Source: JAZKSG01 sp036626215 (GTDB lineage Archaea > Thermoplasmatota > E2 > DHVEG-1). Taken from it: a DNA stretch of 8,828 nt. The notes below the pieces were generated by a model, which did no database searches, was not told where the DNA came from, and saw only the letters and a program-made list of their open reading frames with translations. The DNA is taken from assembly GCA_036626215.1 (NCBI GenBank), contig JAZKSG010000045.1, positions 1-8,828 on the forward strand, read 5' to 3'. The stretch's first letter is position 1. Each line of letters starts with the position of its first letter. This document shows positions 1 to 4,992 of the stretch, piece by piece. A program made the position numbers and the translations under genes.

Positions 1-82
1 TATTTTTACAGATCTCATTTTAAAAATGGAGGTAGTAGAGGAAAAATAAAATTAATTATGAGAAATAAGGGATGTTCTTTTT
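1..82 (+). other. Left flank, possible tail of an upstream gene
   Basis: Two plus-strand frames are open from the window edge. One stops at TAA 47-49 and would end in KMEVVEEK. The other runs to TAA 91-93 and would overlap the next gene by 11 bases. Either could be the 3' end of a gene outside the window, and nothing here decides between them. A GGAGGT sits at 28-33 but has no start codon at a normal distance. Confidence 0.2.
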
Positions 83-733
83 ATGGATTTTAAACATGTA
101 GAAAATAATGAAGCAGAAAAGCAGTCGCCTGTTAACTGGTGGAAAGAAATCAACGATGAACTACCAGAAATTTTAGAGAATTTAAAAGGAACTGTTTTGT
201 TGTTACACAACTCAGCCGAGTTCACAGATATAATAGATGTGTTAAACAATATTCAACCAGATAACTGCTTTAAAATTTTATATATCTCCATGATCCGTAG
301 CTACGGATATATGAAAAAAACATTGAAACTAAACCCTCTTAATAAAGATCTATCAGTAGTAGATTGCGTCTCAGGTTACGCTTTCCCTCAGGAAGAAGGC
401 ATAGACAACTGTATGTACCACAAACCACCCAGAAACCTCATGGAACTAAAAAAAATTTTAGATTTAGGTGTCAAGAAAGAAAAACCAGATATCGTTGTTT
501 TAGATTCCCTATCTCATTTCATAAATTTTTCAAAACCTCACCATCAAGACCTCCTTGATCTATATCACTTTTTAGACACCATAGAAGACGATATGGTTGA
601 TGACCGCCAGAGTACCTTCCTCCTTTTATACGATAGTAAGATGTCTACCCCTGAAAACATACCCCGTGAAGGAATACAGACAACGCTTAAAATGGAGACG
701 AAAAACAGTGATTCACCAATAAAAACAATCTAA
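83..733 (+). CDS. Orphan RecA/KaiC-like domain protein, no Walker A
   Basis: A soluble protein of 216 residues with no signal peptide or membrane segment. A hydrophobic strand (TVLLLHNS, residues 37-44) is followed by a helix, a second strand (KILYIS, 64-69), SVVDCVSG (91-98) and a Walker-B-like strand IVVLDSL (137-143). That order resembles RecA/KaiC-superfamily ATPases. The P-loop GxxxxGK[ST] expected after the first strand is absent, so it is probably not an active ATPase but a degenerate relative. Such domains occur in archaeal sensory and regulatory proteins, but I do not recognise a specific family and assign no function. ATG 83 is the only good start because its frame is closed by TGA at 59-61. 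The Shine-Dalgarno signal is weak. The gene converges on the protease gene with 17 bp between stops. Confidence 0.75.
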   Translation: MDFKHVENNEAEKQSPVNWWKEINDELPEILENLKGTVLLLHNSAEFTDIIDVLNNIQPDNCFKILYISMIRSYGYMKKTLKLNPLNKDLSVVDCVSGYAFPQEEGIDNCMYHKPPRNLMELKKILDLGVKKEKPDIVVLDSLSHFINFSKPHHQDLLDLYHFLDTIEDDMVDDRQSTFLLLYDSKMSTPENIPREGIQTTLKMETKNSDSPIKTI

Positions 734-743
734 AAACTATTTC

Positions 744-752
744 TTTTTTTTT
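744..752 (+). terminator. T9 tract ending the orphan gene
   Basis: Nine consecutive T residues lie just after the stop of the plus-strand gene and run into the stop codon of the converging protease gene. Archaeal RNA polymerase terminates at T-rich tracts without needing a hairpin, so this is a likely terminator. Confidence 0.5.
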
Positions 753-1422
753 AGAAGGGTTTCATCCAGAGAGTGACACTAATCGCTATCAGAACAATCC
801 ATACAATTTTGTTCCATCTAAACACCTTTCGCCCGTCAAGAGGTCCAAAAGGTAAAAGATTAAAAAACGCTAAAAACGCGTTGATAAATAAGACAAAAAA
901 AGCTATCTCCCTAACGAATCCAACACTTATCAACATTACACCCAATGCCATCAAAGCTATCACAATATTTGTTAACGGCCCAGCTGTAGCAAGTTTACCA
1001 CTTTCTTCATGATTAGGATTACCAAAAATACGAACAGCTCCTGGAGCGGCAAAAACAATACCTGTTGCAACCCCTAAAAATAAAGCCAACAATAGACCCA
1101 TTTTATACATTCTGAACTCTGATCGATATCCATATTTCTGCCCCATATATTTATGTGCCAACTCATGGCAGACAAATGCTGTCGCTATAGCTAAAAAAGC
1201 CAACGGAAGATTAAACAAAACACTGTCAACATGTGACAACGGAGGAAAAGGCGCAAGAGCAAAAGCGAAAGCAATGGTTAAAACACCCATAGCAATAAGA
1301 AGATGAAATATCTCTTTTTTACTAAAACTCATCTTCGCTGAACCAGAATAAGAACTACCATAGCTATGATTTTCAGTAAAAGGCATATCTCTAAACGAGT
1401 AATACACTTCTCTATCAGCCAT
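751..1422 (-). CDS. Site-2-protease-like zinc metalloprotease (M50)
   Basis: An integral membrane protease of 223 residues that would cut substrates within the membrane. The zinc motif HELAH is at residues 86-90, with H86 and H90 as ligands and E87 catalytic. The family signature TAGPLTN is at 146-152, and the second motif NLLPFGPLDG at 188-197 supplies the third ligand, D196. Hydrophobic segments fall at about 39-60, 68-85, 108-127, 148-169, 171-190 and 205-220. A polar N-terminus of about 35 residues precedes them. No PDZ or CBS domain is attached, so this is a minimal form of the family. The start has AGGAG (1431-1435) eight bases upstream. The substrate is unknown; the neighbours suggest no partner such as an anti-sigma factor, which archaea lack. 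Family assignment is firm and the biological role is not. Confidence 0.93.
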   Translation of the reverse strand: MADREVYYSFRDMPFTENHSYGSSYSGSAKMSFSKKEIFHLLIAMGVLTIAFAFALAPFPPLSHVDSVLFNLPLAFLAIATAFVCHELAHKYMGQKYGYRSEFRMYKMGLLLALFLGVATGIVFAAPGAVRIFGNPNHEESGKLATAGPLTNIVIALMALGVMLISVGFVREIAFFVLFINAFLAFFNLLPFGPLDGRKVFRWNKIVWIVLIAISVTLWMKPF

Positions 1423-1430
1423 ATTTTTTT

Positions 1431-1477
1431 CTCCTACTCATTAAACCAGCATCTATTTTTTTTTTAAACATATTAAA
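1431..1477 (-). promoter_or_regulatory. Promoter and RBS of the protease gene
   Basis: On the minus strand a TATA-like TTTAATATG (1477-1469) lies about 25 bases before a predicted start site near 1447. It is followed by AGGAG at 1435-1431, eight bases from the ATG. Spacing fits an archaeal TBP/TFB promoter with a short leader. The call is by eye only. Confidence 0.4.
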
Positions 1478-1481
1478 AAAA
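1475..1481 (-). terminator. T7 tract downstream of the DEAD-box gene
   Basis: Read on the minus strand, seven T residues occur 75 bases after the helicase stop codon, immediately before the TATA-like box of the protease gene. This would separate the two transcription units. The rest of the 133-base gap (1423-1555) shows no convincing gene or structure. Confidence 0.4.
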
Positions 1482-1555
1482 CAGGTGGGTTAAATAACAT
1501 TCGCCTCAAAACCATAATGTATTTTTGATAGGTAGCCACAAACTCTTGCTTTCTA

Positions 1556-2719
1556 CTATGACCTCGAATATCGTCTTTTCCTACCTTTGTTTCTCCTAAA
1601 AAAAGGAACTTTGTTGAACTGTGGAAACTCTGCTCGTTCTATCTCAAGTTTATCATCACTCTGAACTCTTCTAAAATTTTCATGATCTCTACGTGTAAGC
1701 AAAGTTACTGCATCACCATCTTCACCAGCTCTAGCGGTCCGCCCGACTCGATGGATATATTGTTTCGGCGTCTCAGGAACATCATAGTTATATACATGTG
1801 TAACATTTTTAATATCAAGCCCTCTGGCAGCTACATCAGTTGCTACAAGAACATCAGTTTTCTCTTTTTTTAATTTATAGAGCGATTTCAACCTCTTATT
1901 CTGACTCATCCCACCATGAACCGCTGAAGCATTAATATTTTGTCTTCTAAGATTTCTTGCAACGATACCTGTTTCTTTCCTTGTAGCGCAGAACACTATA
2001 GCAAGACCCGGAGTAGAATTTTTAAGAAGATGAACCAACAAAGAAAATTTATCTTTATGTTCATAGATATCATAGTAAACCTGGTTTAATCTATCAGTTT
2101 CTACACAAGATTTAGTTCTAAAAAACTCTGGATTCTTGAGATGTTTTTTAGCAACACTATAAACATTATCAGAAATTGTAGCACTAAACATAAGAGTCCG
2201 CCTATCTTTTGGAACATTACGTATTATCTTTTCAACATCATCAATAAAACCCATATCGAGCATCCGATCTGTTTCATCAAGCACAAAGAATTTCAAACCA
2301 TTGAAACCAATCGTTTTCCGGTTGACATGATCCAACAACCTCCCAGGTGTCGCAACAACTATCTGAGATTTCGTAATATCTCTTATCTGAGGTCCAATTT
2401 TAACTCCACCATATATACTCGTCGTAGTAATACCCATTTTTTCCCCAAAATCTTTGAAAACATCTGCTACTTGGATACATAACTCCCTTGTCGGAGTTAA
2501 AACCAACGCCTGAATATCTCCATCTTTTTCTATTTTGTTTAAAATAGGTATAACAAAAGCCAACGTTTTTCCAGATCCTGTTTCTGCTTGTCCTACCACA
2601 TCTTTTTCTTTCAGTATCTCAGGTATACATTTATCCTGAATAGGGGTTAACTCTTCAAACCCCATTTCTTTTGCTTTTTCTTTTAATCTAAAATTAATCT
2701 TTAAATCATTAAAATTCAT
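1556..2719 (-). CDS. DEAD-box ATP-dependent RNA helicase (motif II DETD)
   Basis: A cytoplasmic RNA helicase of 387 residues with both RecA-like domains and little else. Visible motifs: Q motif around F21-Q28 (TPIQ), motif I AETGSGKT (45-52), Ia PTREL (76-80), Ib TPGR (124-127), motif II DETD (148-151), III SAT (179-181), IV IVFCATR (241-247), V ATDVAARGLDI (293-303) and VI HRVGRTAR (323-330). The third motif II residue is Thr rather than Ala, but Asp148 and Glu149, which handle Mg-ATP, are kept, so activity is expected. A short Arg/Lys-rich tail (375-387) probably adds RNA affinity. Proteins of this kind remodel structured RNA in ribosome assembly, mRNA turnover and cold adaptation; which applies here cannot be told. 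The start has GGTGAAC at 2727-2733. A 52-aa basic cysteine protein lies 40 bp upstream on the same strand, possibly cotranscribed. Confidence 0.96.
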   Translation of the reverse strand: MNFNDLKINFRLKEKAKEMGFEELTPIQDKCIPEILKEKDVVGQAETGSGKTLAFVIPILNKIEKDGDIQALVLTPTRELCIQVADVFKDFGEKMGITTTSIYGGVKIGPQIRDITKSQIVVATPGRLLDHVNRKTIGFNGLKFFVLDETDRMLDMGFIDDVEKIIRNVPKDRRTLMFSATISDNVYSVAKKHLKNPEFFRTKSCVETDRLNQVYYDIYEHKDKFSLLVHLLKNSTPGLAIVFCATRKETGIVARNLRRQNINASAVHGGMSQNKRLKSLYKLKKEKTDVLVATDVAARGLDIKNVTHVYNYDVPETPKQYIHRVGRTARAGEDGDAVTLLTRRDHENFRRVQSDDKLEIERAEFPQFNKVPFFRRNKGRKRRYSRS

Positions 2720-2759
2720 CTTAACAGTTCACCAAATTATTTTTTTTCTTTAAAAAAGG

Positions 2760-2918
2760 TTAGAAAGAATGTTTACAGTTTTTGCAATTCTTTTTTACAT
2801 CTGAACCATGGTTGGAACTGAATTCTTTGCATACTTCATGTTCAAAAACTGGTTTATTCTGATTCCTACATCTTATTACTTTTTTAGCGATTTTTTTATG
2901 TCTTCTTCTTCGAGCCAT
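2760..2918 (-). CDS. Small basic four-cysteine protein (52 aa)
   Basis: A short open frame begins ATGGCTCGAAGAAGAAGAC and ends at TAA 2762-2760. The product has 52 residues. Its N-terminus is strongly basic (ARRRRHKK, residues 2-9). Cysteines are at 17, 30, 45 and 48, ending in CKNCKHSF, and there are histidines at 27, 37 and 50. The CxxC pair plus two further cysteines suggests a single zinc-binding site. A basic tail with a zinc knuckle is typical of small nucleic-acid or ribosome-associated proteins, but I do not recognise the family. It lies 40 bp upstream of the DEAD-box gene on the same strand, which hints at a shared transcript and an RNA role. A GTG at 2927-2925 is an alternative start. 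Support is the non-random composition, the Cys pattern and the fit in an otherwise empty gap. Confidence 0.6.
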   Translation of the reverse strand: MARRRRHKKIAKKVIRCRNQNKPVFEHEVCKEFSSNHGSDVKKNCKNCKHSF

Positions 2919-2940
2919 ATACAACACTCTTTTATTCTAC

Positions 2941-2953
2941 ATCTATAAATTAT
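2941..2953 (-). promoter_or_regulatory. TATA-like box for the 52-aa gene
   Basis: On the minus strand the segment TATAATTTATAGAT lies about 30 bases upstream of the ATG of the small cysteine protein. Initiation some 25 bases downstream would give an almost leaderless transcript, matching the lack of a clear Shine-Dalgarno site. Weak call in AT-rich DNA. Confidence 0.3.
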
Positions 2954-2961
2954 ATTCTCTG

Positions 2962-2988
2962 AAAAAAATAAAAAGATACACCCATCTT
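2962..2988 (-). terminator. Hairpin plus T-tract in the tfb 3' region
   Basis: Read on the minus strand, AAGAT - GGGTGT - ATCTT forms a 5-bp stem with a six-base loop, followed by TTTATTTTTTT. It lies 102 bases after the tfb stop and 44 bases before the start of the 52-aa gene, so it is a reasonable terminator for tfb or for a short RNA from the TATA-like box at 3046-3055. Confidence 0.4.
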
Positions 2989-3045
2989 AAAAAAGAATGA
3001 ATACTTAGATTTTTATTTTCTTCAATCTACTATACATCTTTCCAT

Positions 3046-3055
3046 GTTTATATAG
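3046..3055 (-). promoter_or_regulatory. Unassigned TATA-like box, readable on both strands
   Basis: CTATATAAAC on the minus strand (GTTTATATAG on the plus) closely matches the archaeal TATA consensus. On the minus strand it could start a transcript near 3023, leading either to the 52-aa gene with a leader of about 100 bases or to a short RNA ending at the hairpin at 2962-2988. On the plus strand it would drive antisense RNA into the tfb 3' end. I see no other gene between 2919 and 3089. Confidence 0.3.
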
Positions 3056-3089
3056 TTTATCATAAGTTTAAATTCAAATTACTTTATCT

Positions 3090-4031
3090 CTATGCTACCA
3101 CATCGATATCTAGTTTTTCAGCGAGCTCCTTATAACGATTACGTATAGTTACCTCTGTTACACCTGCGACTTCAGCCACTTCTCTCTGCGTTCTCCGTTC
3201 ACCACAAAGAATAGTTGCTATATAAATTGCTGCAGCAGCCATACCGGTAGGTCCTCTACCACTAGTAAGCTCCTTCTTTGTAGCCTTTTTCAAAATTTCA
3301 ACTGTTTTTATAACAACATCGTTGCTAAGTTTTAACTTACTACAGAATCTTGAAACATAATCCTGCGGTGTAGTAGGTAGCAGTTTTAATTCTAATCTTC
3401 GAGATATATCTCTATAGTTTCTACCAATCTGTTTCTTTTTAATCTCAGAAACTCTACTTATCTCTTCAAGAGTTCTTGGTACATTACATTGTCGACATGC
3501 AGCATATAAAACCGCTGCGGCAATCCCTTCAATGGATCTACCTCTAATCAATTTATTTCTAGCTGCTTTACGATAAATCATAGCAGCAGTTTCACGGACA
3601 TTTCTTGGTAGGTTCAACCCAGAGGACATTCTATCTAGGTTTGAAAGAGCTAAAATTAGATTTCTTTCAATGCCATCACTTACTCTAGTTCTATTATGCC
3701 ATTTTCTAAGTCTAAACAACTGAGCTCTATTTCTTGGCGGGATAGATCTACCATAGGCATCTCTATTCTGCCAGCTTATAGTTGTACTAAGACCTTTATC
3801 ATGTCTCCGATAAGTCATCGGCGATCCAGTTCTAGTTTTTTTATCCCGTTGTTCCTGATTAAAGGCACGCCACTCTGGCCCATGATCTATAATCTCTGAG
3901 TCTATCACAAGCCCACATTTTTTACATACAACCTCCGCTCTAGAGTAATCCCTTGTTAAATGTGTGCTACCACATTTTGGACATTTTAGTATTTCCTCTA
4001 TTCTATCTTCTTTTTTCTTCTCTTTCTTCAA
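3090..4031 (-). CDS. tfb: Transcription initiation factor B (TFB/TFIIB)
   Basis: The general archaeal transcription factor that joins TBP at the BRE/TATA element and recruits RNA polymerase. It has 313 residues, normal for the family. The N-terminal zinc ribbon has ligands C17, C20, C36 and C39 (CPKCG...CKKCG). The B-reader/linker region follows at about 48-90 (GPEWRAFNQEQ, then the TGSPMT stretch). Cyclin repeat 1 spans about 115-211 and repeat 2 about 216-306, the latter with a BRE-binding helix-turn-helix around 281-302 (TQREVAEVAGVTEVTIRNRY). The start is TTG at 4031-4029, directly after an in-frame TAA. No ATG occurs before residue 72, which would lose the ribbon, so TTG is well supported. 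No good Shine-Dalgarno site precedes it, and the TATA box is placed so that the mRNA may be leaderless. Many archaea carry several TFBs; this one looks complete and canonical. Confidence 0.97.
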   Translation of the reverse strand: MKKEKKKEDRIEEILKCPKCGSTHLTRDYSRAEVVCKKCGLVIDSEIIDHGPEWRAFNQEQRDKKTRTGSPMTYRRHDKGLSTTISWQNRDAYGRSIPPRNRAQLFRLRKWHNRTRVSDGIERNLILALSNLDRMSSGLNLPRNVRETAAMIYRKAARNKLIRGRSIEGIAAAVLYAACRQCNVPRTLEEISRVSEIKKKQIGRNYRDISRRLELKLLPTTPQDYVSRFCSKLKLSNDVVIKTVEILKKATKKELTSGRGPTGMAAAAIYIATILCGERRTQREVAEVAGVTEVTIRNRYKELAEKLDIDVVA

Positions 4032-4053
4032 TTAAACCAAGACCCGGATGTTG

Positions 4054-4066
4054 TTTAAATATTAAA
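4054..4066 (-). promoter_or_regulatory. TATA box of tfb
   Basis: TTTAATATTTAAA on the minus strand is centred about 29 bases before the TTG start of tfb. Normal archaeal spacing puts transcription initiation within a few bases of that codon, implying a leaderless or near-leaderless tfb mRNA. Confidence 0.5.
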
Positions 4067-4070
4067 TTAG

Positions 4071-4077
4071 AAAAAAA
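4071..4077 (-). terminator. T7 tract ending the cold-shock gene
   Basis: Seven T residues on the minus strand lie 36 bases after the cold-shock gene stop and just upstream of the tfb TATA box. Together they suggest two separate transcription units. Confidence 0.45.
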
Positions 4078-4112
4078 TCGATATGAGATTCTGATAATTT
4101 TTTCAACAAATC

Positions 4113-4304
4113 TTACAATTTTTTTACGTTTTTTGCTTTTGGTCCTCTATCTGACTCTTCGACTTCATATTCAACTGAATCATCTTCGTTAAGATACACT
4201 TCTTCTGGTATTTCGGATTGATGAACAAAAACATCGTTTCCATCTTCGCCTACAATGAAACCATATCCTTTACGAGAGTTGAACCATTTTACTTTTCCTT
4301 CCAT
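4113..4304 (-). CDS. Cold-shock-domain RNA-binding protein (CspA family)
   Basis: A single-stranded nucleic-acid-binding OB-fold protein of 63 residues that acts as an RNA chaperone, melting mRNA structure. It begins MEGKVKWFNSRKGYGFI, carries RNP-1 (KGYGFI, 12-17) and RNP-2 (VFVHQ, 25-29), and keeps the aromatic stacking residues W7, F8, Y14, F16 and F26. The longest open frame would begin 23 codons earlier, but the true start is ATG 4304-4302: it is preceded at eight bases by GAGGAGGTGA (4313-4322), the best Shine-Dalgarno site in the window, and it matches the family's length and N-terminus. The C-terminal half is acidic. Such proteins are common in bacteria and patchy in archaea, often attributed to transfer. 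The strong RBS suggests high expression. Confidence 0.96.
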   Translation of the reverse strand: MEGKVKWFNSRKGYGFIVGEDGNDVFVHQSEIPEEVYLNEDDSVEYEVEESDRGPKAKNVKKL

Positions 4305-4353
4305 TACTTGTTTCACCTCCTCAGCTATGTTGCACTGAGTTTTAAAAAAGATA

Positions 4354-4370
4354 AAAAAACAAGGTTTTTT
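4354..4370 (-). repeat. 7-bp inverted repeat in the cold-shock gene leader
   Basis: AAAAAAC - three bases - GTTTTTT is a perfect inverted repeat 50 bases upstream of the cold-shock ATG. The RNA hairpin would be nearly all A-U and weak. It may lie in a 5' leader if transcription starts at the TATTTAAG-like box around 4444-4451, but no start site is certain. A pairing that melts with temperature is conceivable but unproven. Confidence 0.3.
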
Positions 4371-4391
4371 CAAATCTTAAAAAACCAACGA

Positions 4392-4519
4392 GTCTTTCAT
4401 CTTATTTATCAATCTGATTTTCATGAATACAATAACTTCTTACTTAAATAGCTTCCTGTGCGACTTTCTTCGATAAAATAGAGTTGTTTTATTATTCTGT
4501 CTTTCATTTTTTTATCAAT
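4392..4519. repeat. Imperfect direct repeat flanking the decayed toxin stub
   Basis: GTCTTTCATCTTATTTATCAAT (two halves: GTCTTTCAT at 4392-4400 and ATTTATCAAT at 4404-4413) recurs at 4499-4519 as GTCTTTCAT then TTTTTTATCAAT. The copies differ by one gap and one or two substitutions and are about 107 bases apart. They could be a deletion footprint or a shared regulatory sequence, or chance in AT-rich DNA. Confidence 0.25.
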
Positions 4520-4557
4520 GCTGAAAAAAGAATATTTGAATCAATTAATATTTTCAA
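4504..4557 (-). pseudogene. vapC: Truncated VapC (PIN-domain) toxin remnant
   Basis: A frame opens at TTG 4557-4555, overlapping the antitoxin's TGA stop as TTGA, the translational coupling seen in vapBC operons. It encodes KILIDSNILFSALIKK and stops at TGA 4506-4504. That peptide is the standard N-terminus of archaeal VapC/PIN toxins: a beta strand with the first catalytic aspartate (D in LIDSN), then NILFSALIK. A full toxin needs about 130 residues and three further acidic positions. The stop follows a run of seven A, so a frameshift is possible. However, the neighbouring frame continues only 28 codons, to 4421, and the whole gap before the cold-shock leader holds at most about 60 codons. 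The gene is therefore truncated, not merely frameshifted, and no nuclease is made. Confidence 0.65.
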
Positions 4558-4775
4558 CTAAGAAACCTCTTATTTGCAGACGATTTAATCTTTTCATTAA
4601 ATTCTTTTACGTCTTTTTTGGTAATTTTACTTTTTTGAGCCAGTTTTTCAGCTAAAGATAGCATTTCGATTTTTCCGATTATTGCTTTTCTAGCTACCTC
4701 ACTCCATTTTACCTCAGAAAAGCGTTTCATTTTTTTATGTATTTTATTTGGTACTGACAGAGTTATATCTGCCAT
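4554..4775 (-). CDS. vapB: VapB-like ribbon-helix-helix antitoxin
   Basis: A 73-residue protein beginning MADITLSVPNKIHKKMKR. The N-terminal strand (ADITLSVP, residues 2-9) followed by two helices, with SEVARKAI around 25-32, is the ribbon-helix-helix DNA-binding fold of archaeal VapB antitoxins. The charged C-terminal helix (about 39-70) would normally wrap the VapC toxin. Three in-frame ATGs lie at the 5' end (4787, 4781, 4775). I choose 4775 because GGTGAT (4785-4780) sits four bases before it and family members begin M-A-D-I-T. A perfect palindrome between TATA box and start fits autorepression by a dimeric RHH protein. The partner toxin survives only as a stub just downstream. The antitoxin is intact, so it may now act purely as a regulator or neutralise a VapC encoded elsewhere. 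Confidence 0.85.
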   Translation of the reverse strand: MADITLSVPNKIHKKMKRFSEVKWSEVARKAIIGKIEMLSLAEKLAQKSKITKKDVKEFNEKIKSSANKRFLS

Positions 4776-4795
4776 AATCATCACCATAAATAAAT

Positions 4796-4817
4796 ATGTG
4801 ATATCACATTTTTATAG
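4796..4817 (-). promoter_or_regulatory. vapB promoter with palindromic operator
   Basis: On the minus strand a TATA-like CTATAAAA (4817-4810) is followed at once by the perfect 14-bp palindrome ATGTGATATCACAT (4809-4796). Predicted initiation is near 4787, twelve bases before the vapB ATG. A dimeric ribbon-helix-helix repressor bound here would block TBP/TFB or polymerase, so this is the likely autoregulatory operator of the antitoxin. Confidence 0.6.
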
Positions 4818-4879
4818 TTTTTAACAAATAACTGCTATATTGTATGGATAATTCACCATTGTTCGGGGTCATTTATGGA

Positions 4880-4953
4880 TGCCCGCATCGGGATTCGAAC
4901 CCGAGTAGAAGCCTCCGCAGGGCCTCAGGATATCCAAACTACCTCATGCGGGC
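4880..4953 (-). tRNA. tRNA-Arg (anticodon GCG)
   Basis: A 74-base cloverleaf. Acceptor stem GCCCGCA/TGCGGGC pairs at all seven positions. The D arm AGG/CCT has a T13-T22 mismatch and loop G18 G19 A20; A20 is the classic arginine identity base. The anticodon stem AGGCC/GGCTT contains one G-U pair, with loop CTGCGGA. The variable region is four bases. The T arm is TCGGG-TTCGAAT-CCCGA, with discriminator A73. Anticodon GCG reads CGC and CGU. There is no intron and no encoded CCA, so the end is added post-transcriptionally as usual in many archaea. No T-run follows it closely. The vapB control region begins about 60 bases downstream. Confidence 0.96.
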
Positions 4954-4992
4954 AAAAAAAAAATACAAAAAAACTGTTTTTTTTGTATTTTT
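4954..4992 (-). terminator. A/T hairpin with T10 tract abutting the tRNA
   Basis: An almost perfect inverted repeat (AAAAATACAAAAAAAC at 4959-4974 against GTTTTTTTTGTATTTTT at 4976-4992, one-base bulge) starts in the stop codon of cgi121. On the minus strand it runs into ten T residues that end exactly at the first base of the tRNA. It looks like the terminator of hel308-cgi121. The A-rich arm (TAAAAATAC, about 32-40 bases before the tRNA) could also serve as the tRNA promoter's TATA element. Confidence 0.55.

Noticed and set aside
1453..1518. 20-codon minus-strand frame MVLRRMLFNPPVF...
   Set aside because: No ribosome site, ends in a poly-Lys run formed by an A-tract, and lies across the protease promoter.
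4305..4373. N-terminal extension of the cold-shock protein by 23 residues
   Set aside because: The extension (KKPCFFIFFKTQ...) is unlike the family, and the strong Shine-Dalgarno site points to ATG 4304.
4421..4507. 28-codon minus-strand frame starting MKDRIIKQLYF after the vapC stub
   Set aside because: It might be the frameshifted continuation of the toxin, but I see no PIN motif in it and it is too short to stand as a gene.
4776..4787. Upstream ATGs for the antitoxin (MVMI extension)
   Set aside because: GGTGAT overlaps these codons and is correctly spaced for ATG 4775, which also fits the family N-terminus.
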